A DNA stretch of 64,000 nucleotides from an uncultured Dyadobacter sp. (lineage in GTDB: Bacteria; Bacteroidota; Bacteroidia; Cytophagales; Spirosomataceae), in contig NZ_CAMLSE010000016.1 in NCBI RefSeq assembly GCF_946482605.1, forward strand, positions 128,527 through 192,526, written 5' to 3'. The notes under the pieces were generated by a model. The model had not been told where the DNA came from and ran no database searches. It saw nothing but the letters and a program-made list of their open reading frames with translations. This document shows, piece after piece, positions 35,001-43,268 of this stretch (the first letter of the stretch is position 1; every line of letters begins with the position of its first letter). The position numbers were made by a program, and so were the translations under genes.

Positions 35001-36134
35001 ATGCAGTACAAAATATACCTGTCGCCCCCTCACATGAGCGGACGCGAAATGCAATACGTCCGGGAGGCATTCGATAGTAACTGGATAGCTCCTGCCGGGC
35101 CGAACATCGACGCTTTTGAGGAAGAGCTGTGCCGTTATACGGGAAGCAAATACGCGCTGGCTGTATCATCGGGTACGGCGGCCATTCACCTGGCATTGGC
35201 CGTGCTGGGCGTCCAGAAGGATGATATAGTGCTCTGCCAATCATTAACGTTCGTTGCCACCGCGAACCCGATCCTCTATGTCGGCGCTACTCCGGTTTTT
35301 ATCGATAGCGAGCCGGTTACCTGGAACATGTGCCCAAATGCTTTGGAAGATGCGATCCGGCATTATCTACACAGCGGGCAAAAGCCGAAAGCGGTCATTG
35401 CAGTGCATTTGTATGGAATGCCTGCGATGCTGGATGAAATCATGTATTTGTGTAAAAAGTATGAAATCCCGTTGATCGAGGACGCAGCGGAGGCATTAGG
35501 ATCGGAATATCGCGGGAAGAAGGTGGGGACATTCGGCGACATCGGCGTTATTTCTTTCAATGGCAATAAGATTATAACGACGTCCGGAGGCGGCGCGGTT
35601 TTGTGTAATGAGGCCAGGTATAGGGACAAGGCTGCTTTTTTGTCCACGCAGGCGAAAGAGCCTGCGAGTGGTTACGAACATGCCGAGGTCGGCTACAATT
35701 ACCGGATGAGTAATGTAAGTGCAGGGATTGGAAGGGGACAACTGGAAGTGATAGGAGACAGGATCGCAAATCGCAGAGCTAATTTTCGGTTCTATCACGA
35801 TAATTTGGGGACATTACCAACCGAGGCTTTTCAAATGGAGCAGGATAATGTCTTGTCGAATTATTGGATTACGGCATTTGTCCTTGGGTCTCCGTCAGCA
35901 GTAAGTGTCGTTAGCCGGTTGATGGCTTCATTGTCGATGGCAGGGATCGAATCACGACCAGTATGGAAGCCTATGCATTGCCAACGATTGTTTCGAACGG
36001 CCCCGCGATTCGGAGGCATTGTTTCGGAGTATTTGTCCAACCACGGCATCTGTCTGCCATCCGGGTCTAGCCTGACGGAGAGGGACATGAGCGAAATATG
36101 CGGGATTGTGCTTAGATCAATGTCGGAGTACTGA
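35001..36134 (+). CDS. DegT/DnrJ/EryC1/StrS aminotransferase (PglE-like)
   Basis: 377 residues from the ATG at 35001. PLP-dependent sugar aminotransferase: AVSSGTAAIHLAL (PLP phosphate pocket), EDAAEALGSEYRGKKVGTFGDIGVISFNGNKIITTSGGG with the Schiff-base Lys in NGNK, and NYRMSNVSAGIGRGQLE. It transfers an amino group (usually from Glu) to a keto-sugar nucleotide. Together with the two upstream genes it resembles the PglE-PglD-PglC steps of N,N'-diacetylbacillosamine synthesis. The 4,6-dehydratase (PglF) is not in the window. Convergent with an FKBP lipoprotein gene across a hairpin. Confidence 0.92.
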   Translation: MQYKIYLSPPHMSGREMQYVREAFDSNWIAPAGPNIDAFEEELCRYTGSKYALAVSSGTAAIHLALAVLGVQKDDIVLCQSLTFVATANPILYVGATPVFIDSEPVTWNMCPNALEDAIRHYLHSGQKPKAVIAVHLYGMPAMLDEIMYLCKKYEIPLIEDAAEALGSEYRGKKVGTFGDIGVISFNGNKIITTSGGGAVLCNEARYRDKAAFLSTQAKEPASGYEHAEVGYNYRMSNVSAGIGRGQLEVIGDRIANRRANFRFYHDNLGTLPTEAFQMEQDNVLSNYWITAFVLGSPSAVSVVSRLMASLSMAGIESRPVWKPMHCQRLFRTAPRFGGIVSEYLSNHGICLPSGSSLTERDMSEICGIVLRSMSEY

Positions 36135-36180
36135 TACGACGCCGGGTGGGAGAATGAGGGTTAATAGGCTTAGTTATAAG

Positions 36181-36216
36181 AAAAACAGGGACAACCAACT
36201 TGTTATCCCTGTTTCT
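36181..36216. terminator. Bidirectional terminator-like hairpin
   Basis: Arms AAACAGGGA (36183-36191) and TCCCTGTTT (36206-36214) flanked by A- and T-rich runs, between the convergent aminotransferase and FKBP genes. Confidence 0.7.
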
Positions 36217-36223
36217 CTTAAAA

Positions 36224-37081
36224 CTATGGCTGAACTTCAACCTCAAATTGGAGCGGTGAGTAAGGAAGGATAGATCCACTTCCGTTTTTACCATATCCAA
36301 GTACAGACGGGAAAATGATGATCGCTTTTTCGCCGCGGCGCATTTTCCGGATCGCGCGATCAAAACCTTTGATGGCGTTGCTGTTGCCAGTAACAAAATT
36401 GTATGTCCCTTCGTCAAACTTAGTGTCGTCGAGCGTCTTTCCTAAATATTTAACTGAGACAGATTTGCCTGGACCAATCGTGTCGCCTGTCACCGTATTA
36501 GTTCTGACGGTAACGATATTATCTGGCGTGCGAGTTGAAACGGTGAAATTTTTCTTTGTGATAAATTCGTTGATCTGCTGAACCTCGGTGCGAGTCTTGA
36601 TGAACTCAACTTCGAGTCTTACAGGAGAGTATGCCGGAATATTAACCCGGTCAACGTTGCCGGAAGCCAGGTAGAAAGGGAGTAAGAACGTTGCTTTTTC
36701 GCCTGTTTTCATCAGAAATATCCCCCTTTCGATACCACCCCAGAACACATAGCCTTCGACAGGAAATGTAAAATCCTGTTTCGTATCACTGACCGAAGAA
36801 ATCACTTTTGTTCCGTTGAGCAGATAACCAGTGTATTTAATGGTGGCTGCATCTCCGGTTTTGGCCCGTTCGCCGGCAGGATTAGACGTCCGGATCATAT
36901 AATATAGCCCGGAGGAATCTCGGACAGCCTTTGAGCCAAGACTATCTGTTTTTAAGTAAGCTTGAATAGCGGCTTCATTCTCAGCAATTTTCTCTTCATC
37001 TTTATTTTCGGACTTCATACACCCGGACAATCCGACGATCATTGCCAACAACACACACCAAACCAGATTAATACGCTTCAT
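36224..37081 (-). CDS. FKBP-type peptidyl-prolyl isomerase lipoprotein, two domains
   Basis: 285 residues. Lipoprotein signal ending at GLSGC (Cys 21). Two FKBP-like modules: about 70-165 (GDAATIKYTGYLLNGTKV ... WGGIERGIFLMKTGEKATFLLP) and about 195-285 (GKSVSVKYLGKTLDDTKFDEG ... AIKGFDRAIRKMRRGEKAIIIFPSVLGYG ... PYSPLQFEVEV). The second keeps the usual FKBP ending and is probably the active one; the first is more diverged. A periplasmic folding helper attached to the inner or outer membrane. Similar tandem FKBP lipoproteins are found near gliding genes in Bacteroidota. Confidence 0.9.
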   Translation of the reverse strand: MKRINLVWCVLLAMIVGLSGCMKSENKDEEKIAENEAAIQAYLKTDSLGSKAVRDSSGLYYMIRTSNPAGERAKTGDAATIKYTGYLLNGTKVISSVSDTKQDFTFPVEGYVFWGGIERGIFLMKTGEKATFLLPFYLASGNVDRVNIPAYSPVRLEVEFIKTRTEVQQINEFITKKNFTVSTRTPDNIVTVRTNTVTGDTIGPGKSVSVKYLGKTLDDTKFDEGTYNFVTGNSNAIKGFDRAIRKMRRGEKAIIIFPSVLGYGKNGSGSILPYSPLQFEVEVQP

Positions 37082-37149
37082 TTTTCAGTAAATTAATGGG
37101 GACTTTGTGAATTTCAAATTAGACTCTCTGTATCCGCGATTGGTTGCAA

Positions 37150-37812
37150 TCAGGAATGAAAAACATCGATTTTTACATTTTTTTCAAAGTATTTGCAAAA
37201 AGGCGACAAAGGACACTGGAAACATTGCGGCTTTCGCGCTGTGCATACATAACGCCCGTGAAGAATAAGCCAGTGATGCGCTTTGTGAATCAAATCCCTG
37301 GGAATGTATTTTACCAGTTCCCGCTCGACAGCCAGGGGCGTTTTAGCAGTTAGCGGCACAAGTCCTAATCGCCTCGACACTCTAAAGACGTGCGTGTCGA
37401 CAGCCATGGCAGGCATACTGAAGATAACCGACGCAATAACGTTTGCCGTTTTGCGACCTACGCCGGGGAGTTTTTGAAGCTCTTCGACGGTGGACGGTAC
37501 CTCGGAATTGAATTGCTCAACCAGCATCCGGCCCATCCCGACCAGGTGCTTCGCCTTATTGTTTGGATAGGAGATAGACCGGATATAATGGAAAACCTCC
37601 TCTGAATCGGAGGCGGCAAGCGATTCGGGATCGGGGAAGCGCTCAAATAACTTTGGTGTGACTATGTTGACCCGCTTGTCGGTGCATTGCGCGGAAAGGA
37701 TTACTGCTACAAGGAGTTCGTATGGGTTGGAGTAATTTAGTTCGGTTTCGGGTTCGGGGAAGTTCTGGATAAAATAGTCCAGGAATTGTTTAAAGCGTTC
37801 TTTTCTTTGCAT
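37150..37812 (-). CDS. nth: Endonuclease III (DNA glycosylase/AP lyase)
   Basis: 220 residues. Base-excision repair of oxidised pyrimidines. The helix-hairpin-helix motif is LPGVGRKTANV with the catalytic Lys; the GVD Asp is in AVDTHVFRVSRRLG; the [4Fe-4S] loop is CTARKPQCFQCPLSPFC with C-x6-C-x2-C-x5-C spacing. All active-site features are intact. Located between the FKBP lipoprotein (downstream, 68 bases) and the small gene after the sigma factor, all on the same strand, with no clear functional link. Confidence 0.96.
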   Translation of the reverse strand: MQRKERFKQFLDYFIQNFPEPETELNYSNPYELLVAVILSAQCTDKRVNIVTPKLFERFPDPESLAASDSEEVFHYIRSISYPNNKAKHLVGMGRMLVEQFNSEVPSTVEELQKLPGVGRKTANVIASVIFSMPAMAVDTHVFRVSRRLGLVPLTAKTPLAVERELVKYIPRDLIHKAHHWLILHGRYVCTARKPQCFQCPLSPFCKYFEKNVKIDVFHS

Positions 37813-37933
37813 AACAGTAAAATTGCCCTGAGCAGGAAGTCAATCCTGACGCAGAAGATCGTCAAAGTCTGAAATAACGTCAATTTCCAGCCACCGGACC
37901 GATAGCTGGAAAATAAAAACCTGCCAACTCGTG

Positions 37934-38182
37934 TCAGAACAGGAGCGCAGCAGGTCGTTTGGAAGAAAACTGTTTTGAATAAGTGAAAACCTCTGAAATT
38001 ACTTTCTCCGAAGGTACCCGTACAATCTTGTTCATCTGATTCTGGATGTCAAGAGAATCAAGGTAAAAGTTCATCAGGTTATCGTCAAGTGCCAGAGCCT
38101 CAACAATCTGTTCATTTTCATTCTCAGTTGTTTCGGCATATAAATACCTTACAACATCATCGTAGGTAAAAGTTTTTGTCAT
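37934..38182 (-). CDS. Small acidic protein overlapping an ECF sigma factor gene
   Basis: 82 residues from the ATG at 38182 (MTKTFTYDDVVRYLYAET; a start 4 codons earlier is possible). It is highly acidic in the first half, predicted helical, with no membrane segment or zinc ligands. The gene starts 26 bases inside the 3' end of the sigma factor, so translation is coupled. The position is that of an anti-sigma factor, and similar short proteins follow this type of sigma factor in Cytophagales from memory; a regulatory role is inference. A weak hairpin (37919-37955) overlaps its last codons and precedes a T-rich stretch on the minus strand. Confidence 0.75.
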   Translation of the reverse strand: MTKTFTYDDVVRYLYAETTENENEQIVEALALDDNLMNFYLDSLDIQNQMNKIVRVPSEKVISEVFTYSKQFSSKRPAALLF

Positions 38183-38756
38183 ACTGTGGGGCACGTTGGT
38201 TAAATTGCTTACGCAGGTTTATCAACGCGTAACGCATCCTACCCAATGCCGTATTAATACTCACACCCGTAGCATCTGCAATTTCCTGAAAGCTCATGTC
38301 CTCATAGTGACGCATGATCAGTACTTGCTTCTGCACATCCGGCAACCGTTGGATCATCTCCCGCAGTTGTTCATGTGTTTCCTGACGAATCTGGATCGAC
38401 TCAACGGAATCTTCCGAAAAATCCAGCGTATTAAAAACACTGCTCCCATCTTCGAACACTACATTGGGGTAGCGTTTATCGCGTCTGAAATAATCAATGG
38501 CGAGGTTGTGTGCGATTCGTATAATCCATGGCAGGAACTTACCTTCGTCGTTATATCTCCCACCTTTAATTGTGTCAACTGCCTTAATAAATGTATCCTG
38601 TAATAAGTCTTCAGCTACATACTGGTCTTTGACAATCAAATAAATAGTGGTGTATATTCTCGACTTGTGGCGTTGAACAAGCTTCTCAAAAGCCTTCTCA
38701 TTGCCCCGGATATACAATGTTACCAACTCACTGTCGCTAACTTGGACTTTCTCCAT
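38157..38756 (-). CDS. ECF-type RNA polymerase sigma factor
   Basis: 199 residues from the ATG at 38756 (MEKVQVSDSELVTLYIRGNEKAFEKLV). Region 2 (about 12-80: YIRGNEKAFEKLVQRHKSRIYTTIYLIVKDQYVAEDLLQDTFIK) and region 4 (about 130-185: QRLPDVQKQVLIMRHYEDMSFQEIADATGVSINTALGRMRYAL) are both present, with no region 1 or 3, which is the ECF layout. In Bacteroidota this sequence type (QVSDSELV...IYTTIY) is common and often constitutively expressed. The 3' end overlaps the small downstream gene. The 382-base gap upstream separates it from the yjjG-type gene. Confidence 0.95.
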   Translation of the reverse strand: MEKVQVSDSELVTLYIRGNEKAFEKLVQRHKSRIYTTIYLIVKDQYVAEDLLQDTFIKAVDTIKGGRYNDEGKFLPWIIRIAHNLAIDYFRRDKRYPNVVFEDGSSVFNTLDFSEDSVESIQIRQETHEQLREMIQRLPDVQKQVLIMRHYEDMSFQEIADATGVSINTALGRMRYALINLRKQFNQRAPQYDKNFYLR

Positions 38757-39138
38757 TTTCCTATTCGATTTAGTTAACGTAGAGCGGTTCGTCGATATTG
38801 TTTCTCCTTTCTTGTTTGGTGAAATATTAGATGTGACTTTAAGGCATTTCGAATTATACGAATCAAAGAAATGGATTTGCACAATAATTTGCAAATGTTT
38901 GGGTTTCTTTTTGTTGAAAAATTATTTCCCGTTAACAGATGTTAACAACTGGACCGCGTTTTGGGCATAAACGATTCGTTTTCTCTGTTGCGTAGGGATA
39001 TTAAAATAAATAATAGAACTTATCGAATAAGTTACGAATCGCTTGTCGATATCGATCGATTTTCATGAGAATGTTTTCTCTTTTTTAATGGCGGATCGTA
39101 ATTTCACTTTTCCAATAGAAATTGAATTTTTACAAGAT
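38757..39138. other. Non-coding gap between sigma factor and nucleotidase genes
   Basis: The longest gap in the window, between divergent starts. It is A/T rich. A 7-of-8 match to the -7 box on the minus strand (AACATTTG, 38899-38892) may serve the sigma factor. Two GTTAAC hexamers (38931-38936, 38941-38946) sit one helical turn apart, and ATCGATATCGAT-like repeats lie near 39045. No RNA gene or open frame of note is seen. In-frame codons upstream of both starts are not conserved-looking. Confidence 0.5.
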
Positions 39139-39834
39139 ATGAGATACAAGCATATTTTCTTCGACCTGGATCACACACTATGGGATTTTGAGAAAAATTC
39201 TTCAGAGTCTCTGGAAGAGATTTTTCATCATCACCAATTGTCGCGCTATGGCATTTCGTCACTGGAGTCTTTTGTAGGCTGCTTCCTAAAAATCAACACT
39301 GCATTGTGGGATGCTTTCGATCGCGGACAACTACACCATGCCTATATACGCGAGAACAGGTTCAAGATGGTTTTCGAGGAACTGGGCGCTGAATGCCCCT
39401 CCGATCATGCCGAAATAGGCGAATTTTATCTGCGTTCGCTGCCGCACAAGAAACACTTGCTTGCGGGCGCGCTCGAACTTCTGAATTACACCGCGTCTGC
39501 CGGCTATGGGATGCATATCATTACAAATGGTTTCAATGAAATCCAGGCGAGGAAGATCGCCAGTTCGGAGATCGGTCACTTTTTTGAACATGTTGTGACC
39601 TTTGAAACAGCGAATGCGAAGAAGCCGGACCGGCGGATTTTTGAATATGCGATGGAAATGGCGCAAACCACCGCTGACCAGAGTTTGATGGTGGGCGATA
39701 ACTGGATCGCCGACATTCTGGGCGCCAAGCAGGTCGGAATGGACACGGTATATCTTAACCCGGCCGGACTGGAATTCGATGAGCGGCCGACTTATGATAT
39801 CAGACGCCTGGAAGAGTTGATGTTTATTATCTGA
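39139..39834 (+). CDS. YjjG family noncanonical pyrimidine nucleotidase
   Basis: 231 residues from the ATG at 39139 (MRYKHIFFDLDHTLWDFEKN). HAD type I with the family signature FFDLDHTLWDFE (motif I), ITNGF (motif II), the motif III Lys in NAKKPDRRIF, and MVGDNWIADILGAKQVGMDTVYLN (motif IV). Such enzymes remove phosphate from (noncanonical) pyrimidine nucleoside monophosphates such as dUMP and dTMP analogues, a house-cleaning role. All catalytic residues are intact. It is convergent with the trypsin-fold gene 17 bases away. Confidence 0.92.
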   Translation: MRYKHIFFDLDHTLWDFEKNSSESLEEIFHHHQLSRYGISSLESFVGCFLKINTALWDAFDRGQLHHAYIRENRFKMVFEELGAECPSDHAEIGEFYLRSLPHKKHLLAGALELLNYTASAGYGMHIITNGFNEIQARKIASSEIGHFFEHVVTFETANAKKPDRRIFEYAMEMAQTTADQSLMVGDNWIADILGAKQVGMDTVYLNPAGLEFDERPTYDIRRLEELMFII

Positions 39835-39851
39835 TATGACCTTGCCGGGAC

Positions 39852-40745
39852 TTAAACCGGATCGGCTTCCTCGAACCGGATTCGTTTTTCTCTAAGGAAT
39901 TGTTTGATCACATCCACATGCACGCATTGTCCGACATTCAGAAACGGATAGTTCGAGACCTTTTTGCGATGACCTTCTGTGATGACTTCCCTGTTGACCT
40001 GATCAAAACCCAGGTGGAGGTGCCGAGTGGAGCTTTGCATCCCGTAAATGATGCCTTGCTGATCGAAAAGAGGACCACCGCTTTGCCCCCGGAGGCCCGG
40101 CGTACTCATTTCAATCCCTACAACTTCATTGTTATCGCCGATATGGCGGGTAATGATGCCGTCGATCGGAAAGGTGGGGGTTTTGCTTCTGCCTTCGGCT
40201 GTCCATTCAATGTCTGCGGTATCTTTGTTAAACCGATAATTAGTGAATTCGGGAAAAGGATAACCTAGCCGGCACAAATATCTCCCCTGCTTGACCAGCC
40301 TCGAATCCCGGAGGAAGCGGGCATAACCCTGATATTGCCTGGATTCGAAATCGCGGAAGTGAATAATGGCCAGATCCTGTGTGGGATGCAGGTGAATGGT
40401 GAGGCCTTTGTGAGACGAAACGCATTGAATGAAGTTGAAAAGAATCCGGATCGGGCTGTCAGCCGTTATCTTGAATTTGGATTCCAAAAAGTGCTTTTGC
40501 GTTTCAAAACCAGGGTCTTTTTCAAAACGACGTAACTCGCTTCTGAACTTCAGGTAGTTTTCATAAATGCTATTGGCATAAAGGATCTGTCTCGCGACAT
40601 GCCGGCAGGTGACGGCGAATCCGTCGTCATTTACAAAAAAAAGTGTCGCGGTACCCGGAACGATATCGCTTCCGCCATAATATCTGATCACAAAATGAAC
40701 CGGACGGGTAAACTGATCTATCTTCTCAATAGCATCAACAAACAT
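39852..40745 (-). CDS. Trypsin-fold serine protease, probably cytosolic
   Basis: 297 residues, no signal peptide. A chymotrypsin/HtrA-like fold is supported by an intact triad: H49 in VTCRHVA, D124 in TQDLAIIHF and S222 in GLRGQSGGPLF. A charged insertion of about 45 residues (60-105) separates His and Asp. There is no PDZ domain. The first residues (VDAIEKIDQFTRPVHFVIRYYGG) lead straight into the barrel. The role cannot be named: possibilities are protein quality control or a stress/defence effector. It stands alone between the nucleotidase (convergent) and a DUF2911 gene (same strand, 24-base gap). Confidence 0.85.
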   Translation of the reverse strand: MFVDAIEKIDQFTRPVHFVIRYYGGSDIVPGTATLFFVNDDGFAVTCRHVARQILYANSIYENYLKFRSELRRFEKDPGFETQKHFLESKFKITADSPIRILFNFIQCVSSHKGLTIHLHPTQDLAIIHFRDFESRQYQGYARFLRDSRLVKQGRYLCRLGYPFPEFTNYRFNKDTADIEWTAEGRSKTPTFPIDGIITRHIGDNNEVVGIEMSTPGLRGQSGGPLFDQQGIIYGMQSSTRHLHLGFDQVNREVITEGHRKKVSNYPFLNVGQCVHVDVIKQFLREKRIRFEEADPV

Positions 40746-40769
40746 AAGGAAATGTGGGGCGCAGGTATA

Positions 40770-41312
40770 CTAAGGGTGGGTGAATGGAACTAATGCCTCG
40801 GTCTGGTCCCAGCTCAGGACCATGTTGGCACCGTTCGGGATTTCCTCGAAGTAGATTTTGAAAATCTCCTGGACAGATGGGCGAATACGGATCGGAACCT
40901 CTACATTCATGATGTTTCTGCCGTCATTATATTCTGTTCCCCATTGACCGGTTTCAGAATTAAGTATGATTTTCCAGGCGCTTTGTCCAGGGACAGAAAA
41001 CAATGAATAAGTCCCGGCTTTCACGAGCTTTCCTCCCATCTCGACGTCCTCGCGGACTTCGAGCAACGTAGCTTCATTGGCCCCGGTGCGCCATACCTTT
41101 CCGTAGGGCAGTAATGCCTTGTCTTGTTCCCTGCCAAATATCAGTCTGCCTTTTTTGCTGGGCTGACCATACATGACTTTGACCTTGACGCCATTTTGAC
41201 TGGTTTCGGCAACTGCTTCCGGACTGAATGATTTTGTGTATTTTCTTACTCCCCAAAAACCTATGAACGCGGCAACTGTCAAGCTAAAAACAATAAGGAG
41301 AATTCTTTTCAT
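40770..41312 (-). CDS. DUF2911 exported protein
   Basis: 180 residues. N-terminal signal/anchor (KRILLIVFSLTVAAFIGFWG). The DUF2911 core is recognisable: VKVMYGQPSKKGRLIFGREQDKALLPYGKVWRTGANEATLLEV, GGKLVKAGTYSLFSVPG, WKIILNSETGQWGTEYND, and a final beta-strand MVLSWDQTEALVPF. Members are frequent in Bacteroidota envelopes and their function is unknown. It follows two DUF6089 barrel genes on the same strand with 3 bases between, so all three are likely one operon. Confidence 0.9.
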   Translation of the reverse strand: MKRILLIVFSLTVAAFIGFWGVRKYTKSFSPEAVAETSQNGVKVKVMYGQPSKKGRLIFGREQDKALLPYGKVWRTGANEATLLEVREDVEMGGKLVKAGTYSLFSVPGQSAWKIILNSETGQWGTEYNDGRNIMNVEVPIRIRPSVQEIFKIYFEEIPNGANMVLSWDQTEALVPFTHP

Positions 41313-41315
41313 AGA

Positions 41316-42026
41316 TCAGGGGCAGAAGATTTTGTAGAAAGTGTAGCTGACCGACAGACGTACATAAAAGTAAGTGTCTTTCACAGACGGATCGCCTTGC
41401 TGGAACTTGTCGGTCGACGTGGGCTCTCCTCCGAGATTATCGAGGTAATCGGTAAACGTTTTACGTGTTCCGTATTCCAATCCGATGTTCCAGGGGCGGC
41501 GGATCTGGTATTTGATGCCGACCCCATACGGTAACACAATGCCAGAAGTTTTGTAAGCGCTGGTCTGAATATTCGGATTGAATTTTGAGTATCCCAAACC
41601 TCCAAACACATAAGGACTCCAGTTGACGGCGAAACGACGATCCCTGAAATTCAGGAAATTGTACTCAGCGACGGCGCTACCTTCAAAAATAGTAGTACGG
41701 AACGACATGTTCCTGACTTGTTGGAAAGGGTCCTTGCTATGCTGGTCATCAGCACCGATAACACCGCCCGCTACTTCCGCGCGCAATGACAGAGCCTGGT
41801 TTGGATTAAAGCGAAAAAAGAGACTTCCCGCAGGTTTGAAAAAACGTAACCTGAAAGTTGGAGAAATATCTCCTCTATAGTTAAACCCGCCTATCCCGGC
41901 GCCGAGTTCTATTCTTTGTGCAAGAACAGGCGCACTCAGAGTAAAAAGAAAAATACTTGCCCATGTAAAATGAATCAAATATTTGATGTTCAAGTTTTTG
42001 CCTGCTGATTTCAACGGGAGGGACAA
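41316..42026 (-). CDS. Outer-membrane beta-barrel protein (DUF6089-like)
   Basis: 236 residues from a TTG directly after the preceding stop (TAG-TTG). A second TTG at 41993 would give a tighter signal peptide (NIKYLIHFTWASIFLFTLSAPVLAQ) and may be the real start. The mature part is an 8-strand-like barrel: IELGAGIGGFNYRGDI, LSLRAEVAGGVIGADD, YNFLNFRDRRFAVNWSPYVFGGLGY, YGVGIKYQIRRPWNIGLEYGTRKTFTDYLDNLGG, ending in YVRLSVSYTFYKIFCP. The RKTFTDYLD motif is shared with the upstream paralogue. Role unknown; perhaps structural in the outer membrane. Confidence 0.85.
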   Translation of the reverse strand: MSLPLKSAGKNLNIKYLIHFTWASIFLFTLSAPVLAQRIELGAGIGGFNYRGDISPTFRLRFFKPAGSLFFRFNPNQALSLRAEVAGGVIGADDQHSKDPFQQVRNMSFRTTIFEGSAVAEYNFLNFRDRRFAVNWSPYVFGGLGYSKFNPNIQTSAYKTSGIVLPYGVGIKYQIRRPWNIGLEYGTRKTFTDYLDNLGGEPTSTDKFQQGDPSVKDTYFYVRLSVSYTFYKIFCP

Positions 42027-43037
42027 CTATTTAAGTGGCGGACATTTAATCTGCGAAGGCAGCATATAATGGATGTGGATCATACCAAACAAATAATTGT
42101 CTGTGTATGTGGGACTATTACCTCTGGCTGTCCCCGGTGCACCGAATCCGGTAGTAGGCAGTGCTGCAAACGGATCGTTTGTTTCAACGCCATAGTTGGT
42201 CTGTAAAAATTTCTTAAGCGACTCGGTACGGTCAGCTCCTTTTCGCACTGCAACCGGATTGGTTGTTCTATTGGACATCGCAAGCGCAACCGGGTCATCT
42301 GCAAAGACGGCAGGGTCAGCGTAGGCGCCATGCGCATCATCCAGGTAGTCGGTAAAAGTCTTCCTGAAACCCAGTTCAGCAGAAATATCGAAGCGTGAAT
42401 TGATTTTGTACCGGACACCTATGCCGACCGGAATCGCAAACTGAACGAGTGAATATGGTTTGGCATAACCTTCATTACCTTGTCCTTCTGTGCCCAACGG
42501 CTGCAATTTGATCCAGTCACCTTTTAAAGAATCCAGTGCTTTGGGATTATGGGCCGTCAGCGCAACACCGGCAAACACGTACGCTCCCCATTGCGGGCGG
42601 CGGTCATAGCTACGATTGTCGGGAATGAGTTTGAAAATCCCCTGAACGGAGAATTCCTTCAGGTCATTCCTGAAATGCAGGTTCCTTGCGTAGAAAATAC
42701 TGGTCTCATGTTTAGAATCCCTGTTCATGATGTAGTCATCTCCCGCAATTCTGGCGTAGATAAAACTGGCACGGGCAGCAAGTCTCGGGGTAAAGTGGCG
42801 TGTGTAATTTCCTCCGACACTCCAGCGCATCATTTTGAATGTAGATGCAAGAGGCCTTCTGTATGGCGCAAAATCACCGTAGTAGTTTGAACTTCCAACT
42901 CCAAAACCTGCGGTAGAATAGGGGACAAAGATACCCCTGCTTTGTGCCTTTACATCCTTAGAATTTAGTAAAAGCCCTAAAATCAAGGTCAATGCCAACG
43001 CTCCGGATATTCTTTTCAAGTCGAAATTTCTACGCAT
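42027..43037 (-). CDS. Outer-membrane beta-barrel protein (DUF6089-like), larger paralogue
   Basis: 336 residues from the ATG at 43037 (MRRNFDLKRIS, followed by a signal peptide ending near VKAQ). Barrel strands are GIFVPYSTAGFGVGSSNYYGDF, WSVGGNYTRHFTPRLAARASFIY, FSVQGIFKLIP, WGAYVFAGVALT, PVGIGVRYKINSRFDISAELGFRKTFTDYLDDAHG, with a final strand NYLFGMIHIHYMLP. The FRKTFTDYLD segment equals that of the downstream paralogue, marking a tandem duplication. A loop of about 60 residues (255-310) extends between the last strands. The stop is immediately adjacent to the next gene's start. A TATTTTTG -7 box lies at 43064-43057. Confidence 0.87.
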   Translation of the reverse strand: MRRNFDLKRISGALALTLILGLLLNSKDVKAQSRGIFVPYSTAGFGVGSSNYYGDFAPYRRPLASTFKMMRWSVGGNYTRHFTPRLAARASFIYARIAGDDYIMNRDSKHETSIFYARNLHFRNDLKEFSVQGIFKLIPDNRSYDRRPQWGAYVFAGVALTAHNPKALDSLKGDWIKLQPLGTEGQGNEGYAKPYSLVQFAIPVGIGVRYKINSRFDISAELGFRKTFTDYLDDAHGAYADPAVFADDPVALAMSNRTTNPVAVRKGADRTESLKKFLQTNYGVETNDPFAALPTTGFGAPGTARGNSPTYTDNYLFGMIHIHYMLPSQIKCPPLK

Positions 43038-43268
43038 TTTCAGATCGATTTTTTTGCAAAAATAGAATAGTTGTTGGTTTTCTTCAGGATGCAACATCAT
43101 TTGAACGATTTTACAGATGATTTATTTGTGCTGCCGGAACTTTTTAAAACGTCATACCGCCAAAGTCCCCGACAGTTCCGGGAAAGCCCTGTAACCGCAG
43201 ATTAACCAACGTTTTGACTGGAAAGCCACCAAAACTTCACTATCATTGTGTACCAAAAGCACCAACCC

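Noticed and set aside
38757..38894. N-terminal extension of the sigma factor
   Set aside because: The ATG at 38756 begins the conserved region. The added 46 residues are A/T-rich leader without homology-like pattern.
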